Positions 8,201 through 15,392 of a stretch of DNA of 18,523 bases are shown here, in pieces (position 1 is the stretch's first letter; every line of letters starts with the position of its first letter). The DNA comes from JAKQHY01 sp034429675 (GTDB taxonomy: Bacteria; Chloroflexota; Anaerolineae; B4-G1; SLSP01): the NCBI GenBank assembly GCA_034429675.1, contig DAOUFX010000534.1:1-18523 (forward strand). Reading direction: 5' to 3'. A program made the translations under genes and the position numbers. The notes below the pieces were generated by a model. It worked only from the letters and a program-made list of their open reading frames with translations, was not told the origin of the DNA and did not search any database.

Positions 8201-11200
8201 GGACGTTCTCACGGTGGATTGGGACAGCGAACCGGCGCCCAACGTCGCGCTCGACGTCATTTTCATGGAACATCGCTGGTACAACGTCCGCGAGGAGGCC
8301 GAGGACGGCCGGGCCTATTGGACGTGGGTGGTAGAAGACGTGCCGGTCTTCACGACGACGGCAACCACCGACGACCAGGGCAAAGCCGTGGTTACATTCA
8401 CGCCGCCCAACCCCGGCAATTATCGCGTCCGCGCCATCGGCAAGGACACGCGCGGCAACCGCATCCAAAGCAGCGCCTACATCTGGGCGTGGGGCGGCTG
8501 GGCCAACTGGCGCCGCGACGACACCAACCGCATCACGCTGATCCCCGACAAAGATGAATACCAGATCGGCGACGTGGCCGAAATCCTGATCCCGTCGCCG
8601 TACAGCGGCACGGTCAAGGCGCTGGTCACGATCGAGCGCGGCCACATCCTCACCCGCGAGGTGCGCGAGCTGCGCAACAACAGCGAAGTCCTCAAAATCC
8701 CCATCGTCGCCGACTATGCGCCCAACATTTTCGTGTCGGTAGTCATCGTGCAGGGATCCGACCAGTCCTCCGAAGCGCTGGCCTCGTTCAAGATGGGAGT
8801 GGTGCAGTTGCCGGTTTCCATCGAGGAAAAGGAACTGCACATCACGCTCACGCCCGACCGCGCCCTAGACGAAGGCGCCTACTACCGCCCGCGCGAAACG
8901 GCGACCTACGATGTACAGGTCACCGACTACGCCGGCAAGCCGGTGGCGGCGGAACTGTCGCTGCGATTGGCCGACCTGGCCGTGCTGGCCCTCGCCGACG
9001 ACTCGGGGCCCACGCTGATGCAGCGATTCTGGAGCCAACGCGGGTTGGGCGTGCGCACGACCATGCCGCTGGCGCTCGCGATGGAGGCCTACAACCGCGA
9101 TCTCTCGCCCAAGGCCAAGGGTGGCGGCGGCGGCGCCGACGGCTTTATCCGCAGCAATTTCGCCGACACGGCCTACTGGAACCCCACCGTGCGCACCGGC
9201 ACAGACGGCAAAGCGCAGGTGGCGGTCAAGCTGCCGGACAATCTCACGACGTGGCGAATGCAGGCGCGCGGCATCACTACCGACACGCTGGTGGGGGTCG
9301 CCGACGTGGACATCCTCAGCACGCTGGATCTGCTGGTGCGCCCCGTCCTGCCGCGCTTTTTCGTCGTCGGCGACCAGGCTGAAATCGCCACGATTGTCCA
9401 CAACAACACCGACAAACCGCTGAACGCCGCCGTCGTGCTCACGGTGGACGGTCTGGAAGTCCAGGGGGCGCTGCGCCAGACCGTGGAGGTGCCGGCAAGC
9501 GACAAGGTCAAGGTCATCTGGCCCGTCACCGTTCTGTTGGGCGAGGCCGTGAAGGTGCAGATGACGGCTCAGGCCGGCGATTACCGCGATGGCGTCGAAA
9601 ACACGCTGCCCGTCTACCGCTACTCCACCCCCGAAGTGATGGGAACCGCCGGACGCCTGGCTCAGCCGGAAGTGCGCCAGGAATTGATCCAACTGCCGCG
9701 CTCGTTCGATCCCACCCAGGGCGAACTGACGGTGCAGGTGGATGGTGCGCTCACGTCCGCCACCGCCGACAGCCTGAAATACCTTGAGCATTACCCCTAC
9801 GAGTGCGTCGAGCAGACCGTGAGCCGTTTCTTTCCCAACGTGCTCACCTACCAGATGCTTAAGGAGATGGGAGTCGCGCGCCCCGAACTGGAGACGGCCT
9901 TGAAAGAGCAGGTCGGCGTGGCGTTGCAACGACTCTACGCGGCGCAGAACTACGACGGCGGTTGGGGCTGGTGGCAAGGCGAGCCGAGCGATATTTCCCT
10001 GAGCACCTACGTGCTACACGCCCTGCTCGAAACGCATCGCGCCGGACTGGCGGTGGATAAGGAATCCATGACTCAAGCGGTGGAGTATCTGCGTGAAAAC
10101 CTGAGCCTGCCGGATGTCCAGATCGCTCATTGGAAAGCTAACCGCCAGGCCTACCAGCTTTACGTGTTGGCAGAATACATCGAGCTGGTCAGCGGCGCCA
10201 GGGCGGAGGGCGAGTTGGGCCACGCGATTAATCTCTTTAACGCCCGCCAGTACCTCGACTTGCACGGGCGCGCCACTCTGGCCATGGCTTTGGATCTGTT
10301 GGAGCCGGGAGAAGATCAGCGCGTCAACACACTGTTAGCGGATTTTGCCGGCAACGCCGTCCAAAGCGCCACCGGCACGCACTGGGAGGAAAGCGCCCCG
10401 GATTATTGGAACATGAACACCGACGTGCGTACCACAGCCGTCGTCCTTTGGGCCATGTCGCGGCGCATGCCTGAGAGCGACCTGTTGCCCAACATCGTGC
10501 GCTGGCTGATGAGCGTGCGCGAAGGCGATATGGCCAACCGGCGCTACTGGAAGTCCACCTACACCACCTCGTGGGTGATGATGAGCCTCATCGAGTACAT
10601 GCGCGCCAGCGGCGAGATGCAGGGCGACTTCAGCTACACCGTCACCCTCAACGGCGAGGCGCTGCTGGACGGGAGCTACGACAAGGAGAATCTCGACGAA
10701 AGCCAGAAAGTCCAGGTGGAGATTGCGCGCCTGCTGGCCGAAGAAGGCAACCGGCTGGTGTTGGAACGGCGTCCGGCCCAGGTCGGGCAGACCGGCGCAG
10801 GACAGCTCTACTACACCGCCCACCTGCGCTACTTCCTGCCCGCTGCCGAGGTCGAAGCCGCCGAGCGCGGCATCGTCGTGGCGCGGCGCTACGAACGGAT
10901 GGACGGCTCGCAGGACGGCCCCGTGATGGTTGGGGACCTGATCCAGGTAAAGTTGACGGTGGTCGCGCCGACGGATCTGTACTACGTCATCGTCGAAGAT
11001 CCCTTGCCGGCCGGCTGCGAAGCCGTGGACATGGGCCTCAAGACGAGCAGTGTCGTCGGCGAAGCGCCTAGCCTGCGCGCTCTCACCGCCGAAGAAGAGG
11101 ATTACTGGTACCGTCGCTACGGGTGGGGCTGGTGGTGGTTCTCGCACGCCGAGATGCGCGACGAAAAGGTGGCCTTGTTTGCGAGCTATCTCCCGCGCGG

Positions 11201-11339
11201 CGCCTACGAGTACAGCTACATCATGCGCGCCAGCATTCCGGGAACCTTCAACGTGATCCCGACCACGGCCTCCGAGATGTACTTCCCGGAGGTGTGGGGG
11301 CGCAGCGACGGCGAACAATTTGTCATTCAACCCGATTAG
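5259..11339 (+). CDS. Alpha-2-macroglobulin family lipoprotein (bacterial A2M)
   Basis: The N-terminus is a lipoprotein signal (arginines, a hydrophobic core, then the lipobox VAAC with Cys23), followed by a Thr/Pro linker to about residue 65. Residues about 65-500 hold several Ig-like Big_5-type repeats. Macroglobulin domains follow, with the marker TDRPIYRPGQTIYFKG near 720. A Gly-rich, bait-like stretch lies near 1280-1295 before NFADTAYW and LPDNLTTWR. The thioester motif CVEQ is intact (Cys1516, Gln1519) at the start of the helical thioester domain. In the family, a protease cutting the bait triggers covalent trapping through the thioester, protecting the cell surface. At 2026 residues it is longer than the roughly 1650 of E. 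coli YfhM. AGGAGG (5244-5249) supports the ATG. No pbpC neighbour is present, unlike in many proteobacteria. Confidence 0.95.
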   Translation: METRFRRRWIVLLAALLLTVAACQGWGGTPTPAPTAGPTETPVPPTATLTPTATPLPLPAPRLLYHAPETGESQKLNAPIAMTFDQAMDADSVVAAFAITPTVDGEFAWLDARTLQFTPAKPLLRNAFYQVAVNDDARNAEGEAVQGTIGFEFQTVGYLEVGEVQPIPDAQDIAPDDAVTVVFNRPVVPLTSLEQQAALPAPLTFDPPVEGEGEWINTSIYRFRPSTGFSPSTRYEATIGGDLQDVSGATLKDAYTWEFATEGPRVMAFYPRRNAEHVPTTTTVSITFNQPMDHPSVEAGFALRVGDVQVPGTFSWTKPNTETLARDMPEVNTERFEMMVFTPDEPFSRNTRPVFELKQTAKSANGQLTLSDALKGDFRVVLDPGVLSVSPQDGQSNVDPWRDLRITFASPMQTANFMDYLTISPQATDVYTYWHDSDTEVMVSFMMSPTTKYHVTLSGDAPDRYGAPLGEGFDIRFTTGDLDPYLYLHTRGEIGIYNAYTGTVVYAEYRNIKTFNLSLYRMSPEKFLRYFARRSDEYGTFVPDPTDLVRKWTMEAAPPRNTSELRRVDLVTEAGGQLLPGIYYLSAISPEVVAAQKSSQPLTYVFVRSHLNLTFKQTAYESMLWATDLATGQPVPGLDVHFARINGAAYDEGVTGADGVYHVTGQTNIDLWDDAFAFSGEAGSATFGVVYNNWDSGVQPWNFGLDSDYSGLSYQTYMYTDRPIYRPGQTIYFKGIVRADDDAHYALPEKVESLRVFVRDPQNKELYKQDLPVSDMGTFSGELVLDAEAPLGTYYVLVDDKKWFDLHASASFRVAEYRKPEFQVGVQTDKDAYLNGEPLKATVDATYYFGGPVADADVHWSLLSGAYYFSYRCPRGEKCPRYSWTDYEWEDEDQERDYGSYGHLVAEGDAASDGQGRVIISASTDISQELTSRTFTLEASVTDINDQYVSNRTATVVHKGLFYIGLAPQGRIVEAGKEKAVDVLTVDWDSEPAPNVALDVIFMEHRWYNVREEAEDGRAYWTWVVEDVPVFTTTATTDDQGKAVVTFTPPNPGNYRVRAIGKDTRGNRIQSSAYIWAWGGWANWRRDDTNRITLIPDKDEYQIGDVAEILIPSPYSGTVKALVTIERGHILTREVRELRNNSEVLKIPIVADYAPNIFVSVVIVQGSDQSSEALASFKMGVVQLPVSIEEKELHITLTPDRALDEGAYYRPRETATYDVQVTDYAGKPVAAELSLRLADLAVLALADDSGPTLMQRFWSQRGLGVRTTMPLALAMEAYNRDLSPKAKGGGGGADGFIRSNFADTAYWNPTVRTGTDGKAQVAVKLPDNLTTWRMQARGITTDTLVGVADVDILSTLDLLVRPVLPRFFVVGDQAEIATIVHNNTDKPLNAAVVLTVDGLEVQGALRQTVEVPASDKVKVIWPVTVLLGEAVKVQMTAQAGDYRDGVENTLPVYRYSTPEVMGTAGRLAQPEVRQELIQLPRSFDPTQGELTVQVDGALTSATADSLKYLEHYPYECVEQTVSRFFPNVLTYQMLKEMGVARPELETALKEQVGVALQRLYAAQNYDGGWGWWQGEPSDISLSTYVLHALLETHRAGLAVDKESMTQAVEYLRENLSLPDVQIAHWKANRQAYQLYVLAEYIELVSGARAEGELGHAINLFNARQYLDLHGRATLAMALDLLEPGEDQRVNTLLADFAGNAVQSATGTHWEESAPDYWNMNTDVRTTAVVLWAMSRRMPESDLLPNIVRWLMSVREGDMANRRYWKSTYTTSWVMMSLIEYMRASGEMQGDFSYTVTLNGEALLDGSYDKENLDESQKVQVEIARLLAEEGNRLVLERRPAQVGQTGAGQLYYTAHLRYFLPAAEVEAAERGIVVARRYERMDGSQDGPVMVGDLIQVKLTVVAPTDLYYVIVEDPLPAGCEAVDMGLKTSSVVGEAPSLRALTAEEEDYWYRRYGWGWWWFSHAEMRDEKVALFASYLPRGAYEYSYIMRASIPGTFNVIPTTASEMYFPEVWGRSDGEQFVIQPD

Positions 11340-11382
11340 AAAAGCGGAATTGCAGGGGAACCCACTTTTTTGCCATTACCGG

Positions 11383-11410
11383 TTGCGAAATTCAGAACTT
11401 ATAGTATACA
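11383..11410 (+). promoter_or_regulatory. rnpB promoter
   Basis: TTGCGA (11383-11388) and TATACA (11405-11410) are separated by 16 bp. A start 6-7 nt downstream falls at about 11416-11417, exactly where the P1 stem of the RNase P RNA begins, which supports the call. Confidence 0.65.
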
Positions 11411-11416
11411 GTAATG

Positions 11417-11870
11417 GGAGAGTCTGAGTCGGTTAAGTGATCGCGCTCTGCTATGCCGTCGTTGCACACAACACAGTCATAAGCGGCAGGGTGAGGAAAG
11501 TCCGGACTCCACAGGACACGATGCCGGGTAACACCCGGGCGAGGCGACTCGCGGACAGGGCCACAGAAACAAACCGCGACTTCAGCCGTTGGTTGAAGCG
11601 CAAGGGTGAAAAGGTGGTGTAAGAGACCACCGGCGCTTCGGGTAACCGGAGCGGCCAGGCAACCCCCATCGGGAGCAAGGCCAAGCAGGGAGGAAGCTGT
11701 GGCGCATGCGTCACAGCGGGGGGTAGTCTGTCCCCTCTTTGCCAAAAGCAACTTCCGGGTAGGCTGCACGAGGTAGCAGGTAACTGCTATCCAAGACAGA
11801 TGATCACGAAACCTGCAAGGGAAACCTGCAGGCTGACAAAATCCGGCTTACCGACTAACTCAGACTCTCA
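11417..11870 (+). ncRNA. rnpB: RNase P RNA (bacterial type A)
   Basis: This is the catalytic RNA of RNase P, which removes tRNA 5' leaders. The conserved CR-I block GAGGAAAGTCCGGACTCC lies at 11493-11510, and the 3' conserved block ATCCGGCTTACCG at 11841-11853. The ends pair as a 12-bp P1 stem (11418-11429 with 11858-11869), which fixes the limits. The stretch GGGAGCAAGGCCAAGCAGGG and the preceding GGTGTAAGAGACCACC hairpin match the type A core. Bases 11812-11832 fold as P18 capped by a GAAA tetraloop. The gene begins 77 bp after the A2M stop and ends about 45 bp before the response regulator. No intrinsic terminator is visible after it, so read-through into the regulator is possible. Confidence 0.95.
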
Positions 11871-11915
11871 TCCATACCCTCTACAAGTTGTGAAACGGTT
11901 GGCAAAGAGACATCT

Positions 11916-12626
11916 ATGAAAAAAGAAGCCCAAAACCAGGGAACCGTACTTATCATTGATGACGATCAGAGTCTATTGCGCCTTGTAGAGATGACCCTCA
12001 CTGCACGTGGATTTGGAGTCCTCACTGCGTCGGACGGTGAAAGTGGATTAGAACTTTTTCAGACAACGCCTCCGGACATCGTTATCCTGGATGTCATGAT
12101 GCCAGGAATGGACGGACTGGAGGTTTGCCAAAAAATTCGAGAATGTTCCAACGTCCCCCTGTTGTTTCTCACGGCGCGTGGCCACGCTCAAGCGCGCGTC
12201 GAGGGTTTGATGCTCGGCGCCGACGACTACATGAGCAAGCCCTACGATGTGCATGAACTGCTGGCCCGCATCGAGGCATTATTGCGACGCGCGCGCCTGG
12301 CCTATGAATCACCCGCAAAAGTCTGGCGTTTCGGCGAGGGCGCGCTGGTCATCAACCCCGGAACTCACCAGGTGTTTGTCAATCGAAAACTGGTTCACCT
12401 GACCCCCACCGAGTACAACCTGTTGCACTTTTTGGCGAAAAATGGCGGGCGCGCGCTTACCATCAATGCCATTTACAATGCCGTCTGGTCTTATGAAAGC
12501 GACGCCGATCCGAAGACCGTGCGCTGGTATATCTGGCGTCTGCGCCAGAAAGTAGAAGAAGACCCCGACAATCCCCAGTTTATCCTCACCGAACCGGGCG
12601 TAGGTTATCGTTTTAGCCCCATCTAA
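11916..12626 (+). CDS. OmpR/PhoB-family response regulator
   Basis: A 236-residue two-domain regulator. The receiver domain (about 10-125) has the acidic pocket D15-D17, phospho-acceptor D59 (VILDVMMPGMDG), T86 and K108 (MSKPYD), all intact. A winged-helix DNA-binding domain covers about 135-235 (LTPTEYNLLHFL, then VRWYIWRLRQK and a GVGYRF wing). In this family, phosphorylation by a sensor histidine kinase promotes dimerisation and DNA binding. No kinase gene lies beside it, so it is an orphan here. The start is the ATG at 11916; the ribosome site (AAAGAGA) is weak. It lies between rnpB and rpsF in the same direction. Target genes cannot be read from the sequence. Confidence 0.95.
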   Translation: MKKEAQNQGTVLIIDDDQSLLRLVEMTLTARGFGVLTASDGESGLELFQTTPPDIVILDVMMPGMDGLEVCQKIRECSNVPLLFLTARGHAQARVEGLMLGADDYMSKPYDVHELLARIEALLRRARLAYESPAKVWRFGEGALVINPGTHQVFVNRKLVHLTPTEYNLLHFLAKNGGRALTINAIYNAVWSYESDADPKTVRWYIWRLRQKVEEDPDNPQFILTEPGVGYRFSPI

Positions 12627-12631
12627 AAGCA

Positions 12632-12659
12632 TTGCGGAAATCATAATCTGTGTTATGAT
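12632..12659 (+). promoter_or_regulatory. Promoter of the rpsF-ssb-rpsR operon
   Basis: TTGCGG (12632-12637) and TATGAT (12654-12659) are spaced by 16 bp, directly after the response-regulator stop. Transcription from about 12666 would give a leader of roughly 70 nt ahead of rpsF. Confidence 0.6.
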
Positions 12660-12669
12660 TAACTCCTGT

Positions 12670-12713
12670 GCCCAGACGGGCTTTCTGCCCTTGGTACAAT
12701 CAAGGGTAAACCC
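12670..12713 (+). promoter_or_regulatory. rpsF leader with overlapping, mutually exclusive hairpins
   Basis: GCCC (12670-12673) can pair with GGGC (12678-12681), which can instead pair with GCCC at 12687-12690. CCCTTG (12688-12693) pairs with CAAGGG (12701-12706) around a 7-nt loop, and GGG 12704-12706 can pair with CCC 12711-12713. Such competing stems suit a leader that controls translation or termination, for example autoregulation by S6 and S18. The CCG element described for the S6:S18-binding leader is not seen, so the regulator is unknown. Confidence 0.35.
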
Positions 12714-12734
12714 ATAGAAGGAGGTATATCCGTC

Positions 12735-13172
12735 TTGGTTACGAAAAAATATGAGTTGATGTTCATCTTGGCCCCTGATCTCAATGAAGAAATGCAAAAG
12801 AGCTTCATTGATCGCATCCAGGGGTACCTCGCCGAGGCTGAAGCCGAAATCTACAATTTCAAACTGTGGGGCTTCCGCCGTATGGCATACACCATTCGCG
12901 GCTACAAAGAAGGGCGCTACTACGTGACGCAATTTGCCATGGACACACAGAAGTTGGCCCCTTTTGAACATAGCTTGCGGATGCTCTCCGAAGGCATTCT
13001 GCGACACCTCGCCACTTGCTTGCCGGATAATTTTGTCCCCGAAGCCGCCGTTGAATCTCCGTCTGTATCTACCACAACGGTTCCTGCTCCCAGTGTTGTT
13101 CTTACCGGGAGCTCGGATGAATTCGTTGATGAGGAAGAGTTCGAAGACGAAGGCGAGCCGCTAGACGAATAA
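12735..13172 (+). CDS. rpsF: 30S ribosomal protein S6
   Basis: Residues 1-100 match S6: KKYELMFILAPDL at the start, then YNFKLWGFRRMAYTIRGYKEGRYY and the C-terminal core strands. S6 binds with S18 on the platform of the 30S subunit. The start is a TTG at 12735, chosen because AAGGAGGT (12718-12725) lies 9 nt ahead and the core N-terminus begins directly after it; no ATG gives a full-length S6. The protein has 145 residues against about 95-135 in most bacteria, because of an added tail from about 102: a Ser/Thr/Val/Pro linker and then a strongly acidic end (DEEEFEDEG). It is the first gene of rpsF-ssb-rpsR. Confidence 0.95.
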   Translation: MVTKKYELMFILAPDLNEEMQKSFIDRIQGYLAEAEAEIYNFKLWGFRRMAYTIRGYKEGRYYVTQFAMDTQKLAPFEHSLRMLSEGILRHLATCLPDNFVPEAAVESPSVSTTTVPAPSVVLTGSSDEFVDEEEFEDEGEPLDE

Positions 13173-13231
13173 AGTCCTCTTCACTAGCATCATGACCGGG
13201 ACGGTTCAGGAATAAATTGAAGCCTTCATGC

Positions 13232-13252
13232 CAACAAAGTGAGAGTTTGTTG
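13232..13252 (+). other. Hairpin in the rpsF-ssb spacer
   Basis: CAACAAA (13232-13238) and TTTGTTG (13246-13252) form a perfect 7-bp stem around a 7-nt loop inside the 138-bp gap between rpsF and ssb. There is no T-tract, so it is not an intrinsic terminator. It may be an mRNA processing or stabilising element, or chance. Confidence 0.35.
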
Positions 13253-13310
13253 ATTGAAGAAAGATATCTGAATCTCATCCCGGGTCTGATGTAAACGTAA
13301 GGAAACGTAG

Positions 13311-13724
13311 ATGGCGCGTGGACTTAACAAAGTCATGATTATAGGGCATCTGGGCCGTGACCCCGAAATGCGGTTCACATCCAGTGGACGGCCGGTTGCG
13401 TCGTTTAATGTCGCTACTACACGCGGTTGGACCAATAATGACGGAGAGCATCAGGAAGAGACCGAGTGGTTTCATGTCGTCACCTGGGGCGGACTGGCCG
13501 AACTTTGCAAAAAACGCTTGAAGAAAGGTTCGCAAGTCTACGTCGAGGGACGACTTCAGACCCGTTGTTGGGAAGATCAGGATGGAGAACGTCATTATCG
13601 CACCGAGCTGGTAGCCCAGGAACTTATTTTCTTGAATGACTACGATGACGCATCATCGCCACCGGATCACGAAGAGTTTGACGAATGTATCGAAGAAGAA
13701 ACTTGGGATGATCCGAACTCTTGA
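13311..13724 (+). CDS. ssb: Single-stranded DNA-binding protein
   Basis: A 137-residue SSB with the OB-fold hallmarks: LNKVMIIGHLGRDPEMRFT at the N-terminus, GRPVASFNVAT, then EWFHVVTWGGLAE and KKGSQVYVEGRL. It coats single-stranded DNA in replication, repair and recombination. AAGGAAA 7-8 nt upstream supports the ATG at 13311. The location between rpsF and rpsR is the classical bacterial arrangement. The tail after about residue 108 is acidic but ends in WDDPNS, not the DDIPF-type tip that recruits partner proteins in most bacteria. A paralogue elsewhere could supply that function. Confidence 0.95.
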   Translation: MARGLNKVMIIGHLGRDPEMRFTSSGRPVASFNVATTRGWTNNDGEHQEETEWFHVVTWGGLAELCKKRLKKGSQVYVEGRLQTRCWEDQDGERHYRTELVAQELIFLNDYDDASSPPDHEEFDECIEEETWDDPNS

Positions 13725-13775
13725 GTGAGTTTTTAATCAAAACAAACCTATTGAAAGATGTTAAGGAGATAAGCT

Positions 13776-14036
13776 GTGAGCGATTTTAGAAATCGTCGAA
13801 GAGGGCGGCGATTCGCCCCCCGTCGGAAGGTGTGCCAGTTCTGCGCCGAGGGAACCCATTCTATTGATTACAAGGATATGGACCTGCTGCGGCGTTTTGT
13901 GAGTGAGCGTGGGAAGATTCGCCCGCGTCGCCAGACCGGCGTCTGCGCCAAGCATCAACGACGTGTTGCCGTGGCCATCAAGCGCGCCCGGCACGTGGCT
14001 TTGCTGCCGTTCGTGGCAGAACTTCGGAATGCCTAA
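13776..14036 (+). CDS. rpsR: 30S ribosomal protein S18
   Basis: An 86-residue basic S18 with the signature KDMDLLRRFVSERGKIRPRR. It partners S6 on the 30S platform. C20, C23, C57 and H60 form an intact zinc-binding set (the C+ form). The start is a GTG at 13776 with AAGGAGAT (13763-13770) 5 nt ahead. It is the last ribosomal gene of the cluster, 51 bp after ssb, and is followed by a long hairpin at 14055-14085. Confidence 0.95.
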   Translation: MSDFRNRRRGRRFAPRRKVCQFCAEGTHSIDYKDMDLLRRFVSERGKIRPRRQTGVCAKHQRRVAVAIKRARHVALLPFVAELRNA

Positions 14037-14054
14037 CCGATAATTTAACGATAA

Positions 14055-14085
14055 GCCGGGCATGAGCTAAACGCTTATGCCCGGC
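14055..14085 (+). terminator. Long hairpin after rpsR, terminator-like without a T-tract
   Basis: GCCGGGCATGAGC (14055-14067) pairs with GCTTATGCCCGGC (14073-14085) over 13 bp including one G-T pair, with a 5-nt loop. The bases after it (GCTTATGTTGG) are not a proper T-run. It probably gives partial termination or protects the rpsR 3' end, with the foldase gene starting 20 bp later. Confidence 0.5.
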
Positions 14086-14105
14086 GCTTATGTTGGAGCA
14101 CATGT

Positions 14106-15266
14106 ATGGTTAAACAAAACACACCCAAAGGGCTTACGCGCCGTCAACTAGCACGTCATGAGAAAGAACAAGGTATGCAACGCACAATCACGTGGATTGC
14201 GGTTGGCGTGATCGTCGTTGTGGTGTTGCTTTCGGCTTATGCGCTTGGCGGCGTAGTGTTCCAAAGCCAGAAGAAAATGGCCAAAGTCGGTAACGTTACG
14301 ATCATCTCTAGCGATTTTCAGCGGCGGCAGCGGTATGAACGCAGGCTAATAGAAAGTCAGATTGACCAATATCAGACCAGCCTGGGTGAGATGCAATCGC
14401 AAAGCACCGAAGGATTGGAATACTGGGTCGAACAATATCAGGTGCAGCTATCCCAGCTGCAGTTGCAAATATCCGCCGATAATACCGAAAATTTCGCCAA
14501 GGGCATTTTGGACAGGATGGTCGAAGAAGAACTGGTCCGGCAAGAGGCCGCCGCGCGTGGGATCGTCGTGAGTGAGGATGAGGTAGATTTACAAATTGAA
14601 CAAATCCTGGGCTACGACCGGGAGGCGGCCAGCGCCCCGGTTACAGAAACAACGACAACGACGACGACGACAACCCCGCCAATGACTAAGGAAGAGTACA
14701 ATGCGGCCTATAAGCGATTCGAGGCGAACATTACCGCAGCCGGCATTTCCGAAGCTGACTACCGCGACATCATCAAGGCCGGGTTACTGCAACCCAAACT
14801 GTTAGACATTGTGAGCGCAGACGTTAAGAGCGTCGAAGATCAGGTAGAAACTGTGGTGTTCATCACGGGCACTGCGGAAAGCGCGCTCACCTTCCAGACC
14901 CGCTTGAACAACGGGGAAGTGACCACCGAGACTTTGATTTCAGAGTTGAATGGGGACACCTCTGCAGCATCGGGCGCCTACCCGCTCCCCTGGTTGCCGA
15001 TGGGCTACCTGGGTGGACAGGTTGGGCCGGATGTGGAACGCGCGGCGTTCAACACGCCGGTGGGTAAGGCGTCTGAGCCGGTGATGGGCTTGGACGGCAA
15101 TTACTACGTGATCTATGTCGGTGCGCACGAAGAACACGAGCTTAGTGACAGTATGTTGGAAGATGCCCGACAGGAGCAATACATTTCGTGGGTAGAAACG
15201 CAGAAGGAAAGCCGTGTTGAATATTTCAACTGGCAGGAAGCAATCGTCGCTGCAACCGTTCAATAA
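14106..15266 (+). CDS. Membrane-anchored SurA/PpiC-like foldase (peptidyl-prolyl isomerase family)
   Basis: 386 residues: a basic cytoplasmic N-terminus, one membrane segment (about 28-52), then an extracytoplasmic part. Helical SurA-N-like sequence (ILDRMVEEELVRQEAAARG, VSEDEVDLQI) precedes a parvulin-like domain (about 245-360; GYLGGQVGPDVERAAFN, then PVGKASEPV and NYYVIYVG). Such proteins fold secreted or membrane proteins outside the cell membrane. Nine consecutive threonines (182-190) interrupt the chaperone part. The parvulin active site looks degenerate: the usual HIL strand reads VVFI and the terminal GYHII motif reads NYYVIYV, so it may act mainly as a chaperone. GGAG 8 nt upstream supports the ATG. 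It follows rpsR by 69 bp and ends at a strong terminator. Confidence 0.85.
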   Translation: MVKQNTPKGLTRRQLARHEKEQGMQRTITWIAVGVIVVVVLLSAYALGGVVFQSQKKMAKVGNVTIISSDFQRRQRYERRLIESQIDQYQTSLGEMQSQSTEGLEYWVEQYQVQLSQLQLQISADNTENFAKGILDRMVEEELVRQEAAARGIVVSEDEVDLQIEQILGYDREAASAPVTETTTTTTTTTPPMTKEEYNAAYKRFEANITAAGISEADYRDIIKAGLLQPKLLDIVSADVKSVEDQVETVVFITGTAESALTFQTRLNNGEVTTETLISELNGDTSAASGAYPLPWLPMGYLGGQVGPDVERAAFNTPVGKASEPVMGLDGNYYVIYVGAHEEHELSDSMLEDARQEQYISWVETQKESRVEYFNWQEAIVAATVQ

Positions 15267-15297
15267 GCAGGTTTTACAGCGCGTAGGTTCGTACCTA

Positions 15298-15333
15298 AAC
15301 AAAAGGGGCAGAGTTTACTCTGCCCCTTTTGTT
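15298..15333. terminator. Bidirectional intrinsic terminator between convergent genes
   Basis: A 16-bp perfect stem (15298-15313 with 15318-15333) encloses a TTTA loop. GC-rich inner pairs are flanked by A-tract and T-tract arms, so each strand ends in TTTTGTT. It stops the foldase transcript from the left and can serve the convergent minus-strand genes from the right. Confidence 0.92.
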
Positions 15334-15392
15334 ATCCATGTGTCGCCCAAGCTGAAAATCAGGGTGTAGGATTGGTCATTCTCTCAGCCGGG

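Noticed and set aside
6360..8840. 826-codon minus-strand open frame, plus those at 8865-9977 and 10335-11330
   Set aside because: All are antisense to the A2M gene, whose domains and thioester motif are unmistakable; the antisense products show no domain pattern.
11417..11870. Possible tmRNA or a protein-coding gene (open frames at 11392-11769 and 11437-11622)
   Set aside because: The CR-I and 3' conserved blocks, P1 pairing and GAAA-capped P18 identify RNase P RNA; the frames are incidental.
12670..12713. Intrinsic terminator of the response-regulator gene
   Set aside because: The stems are short, have no T-run, and lie downstream of the rpsF promoter, so a leader role fits better.
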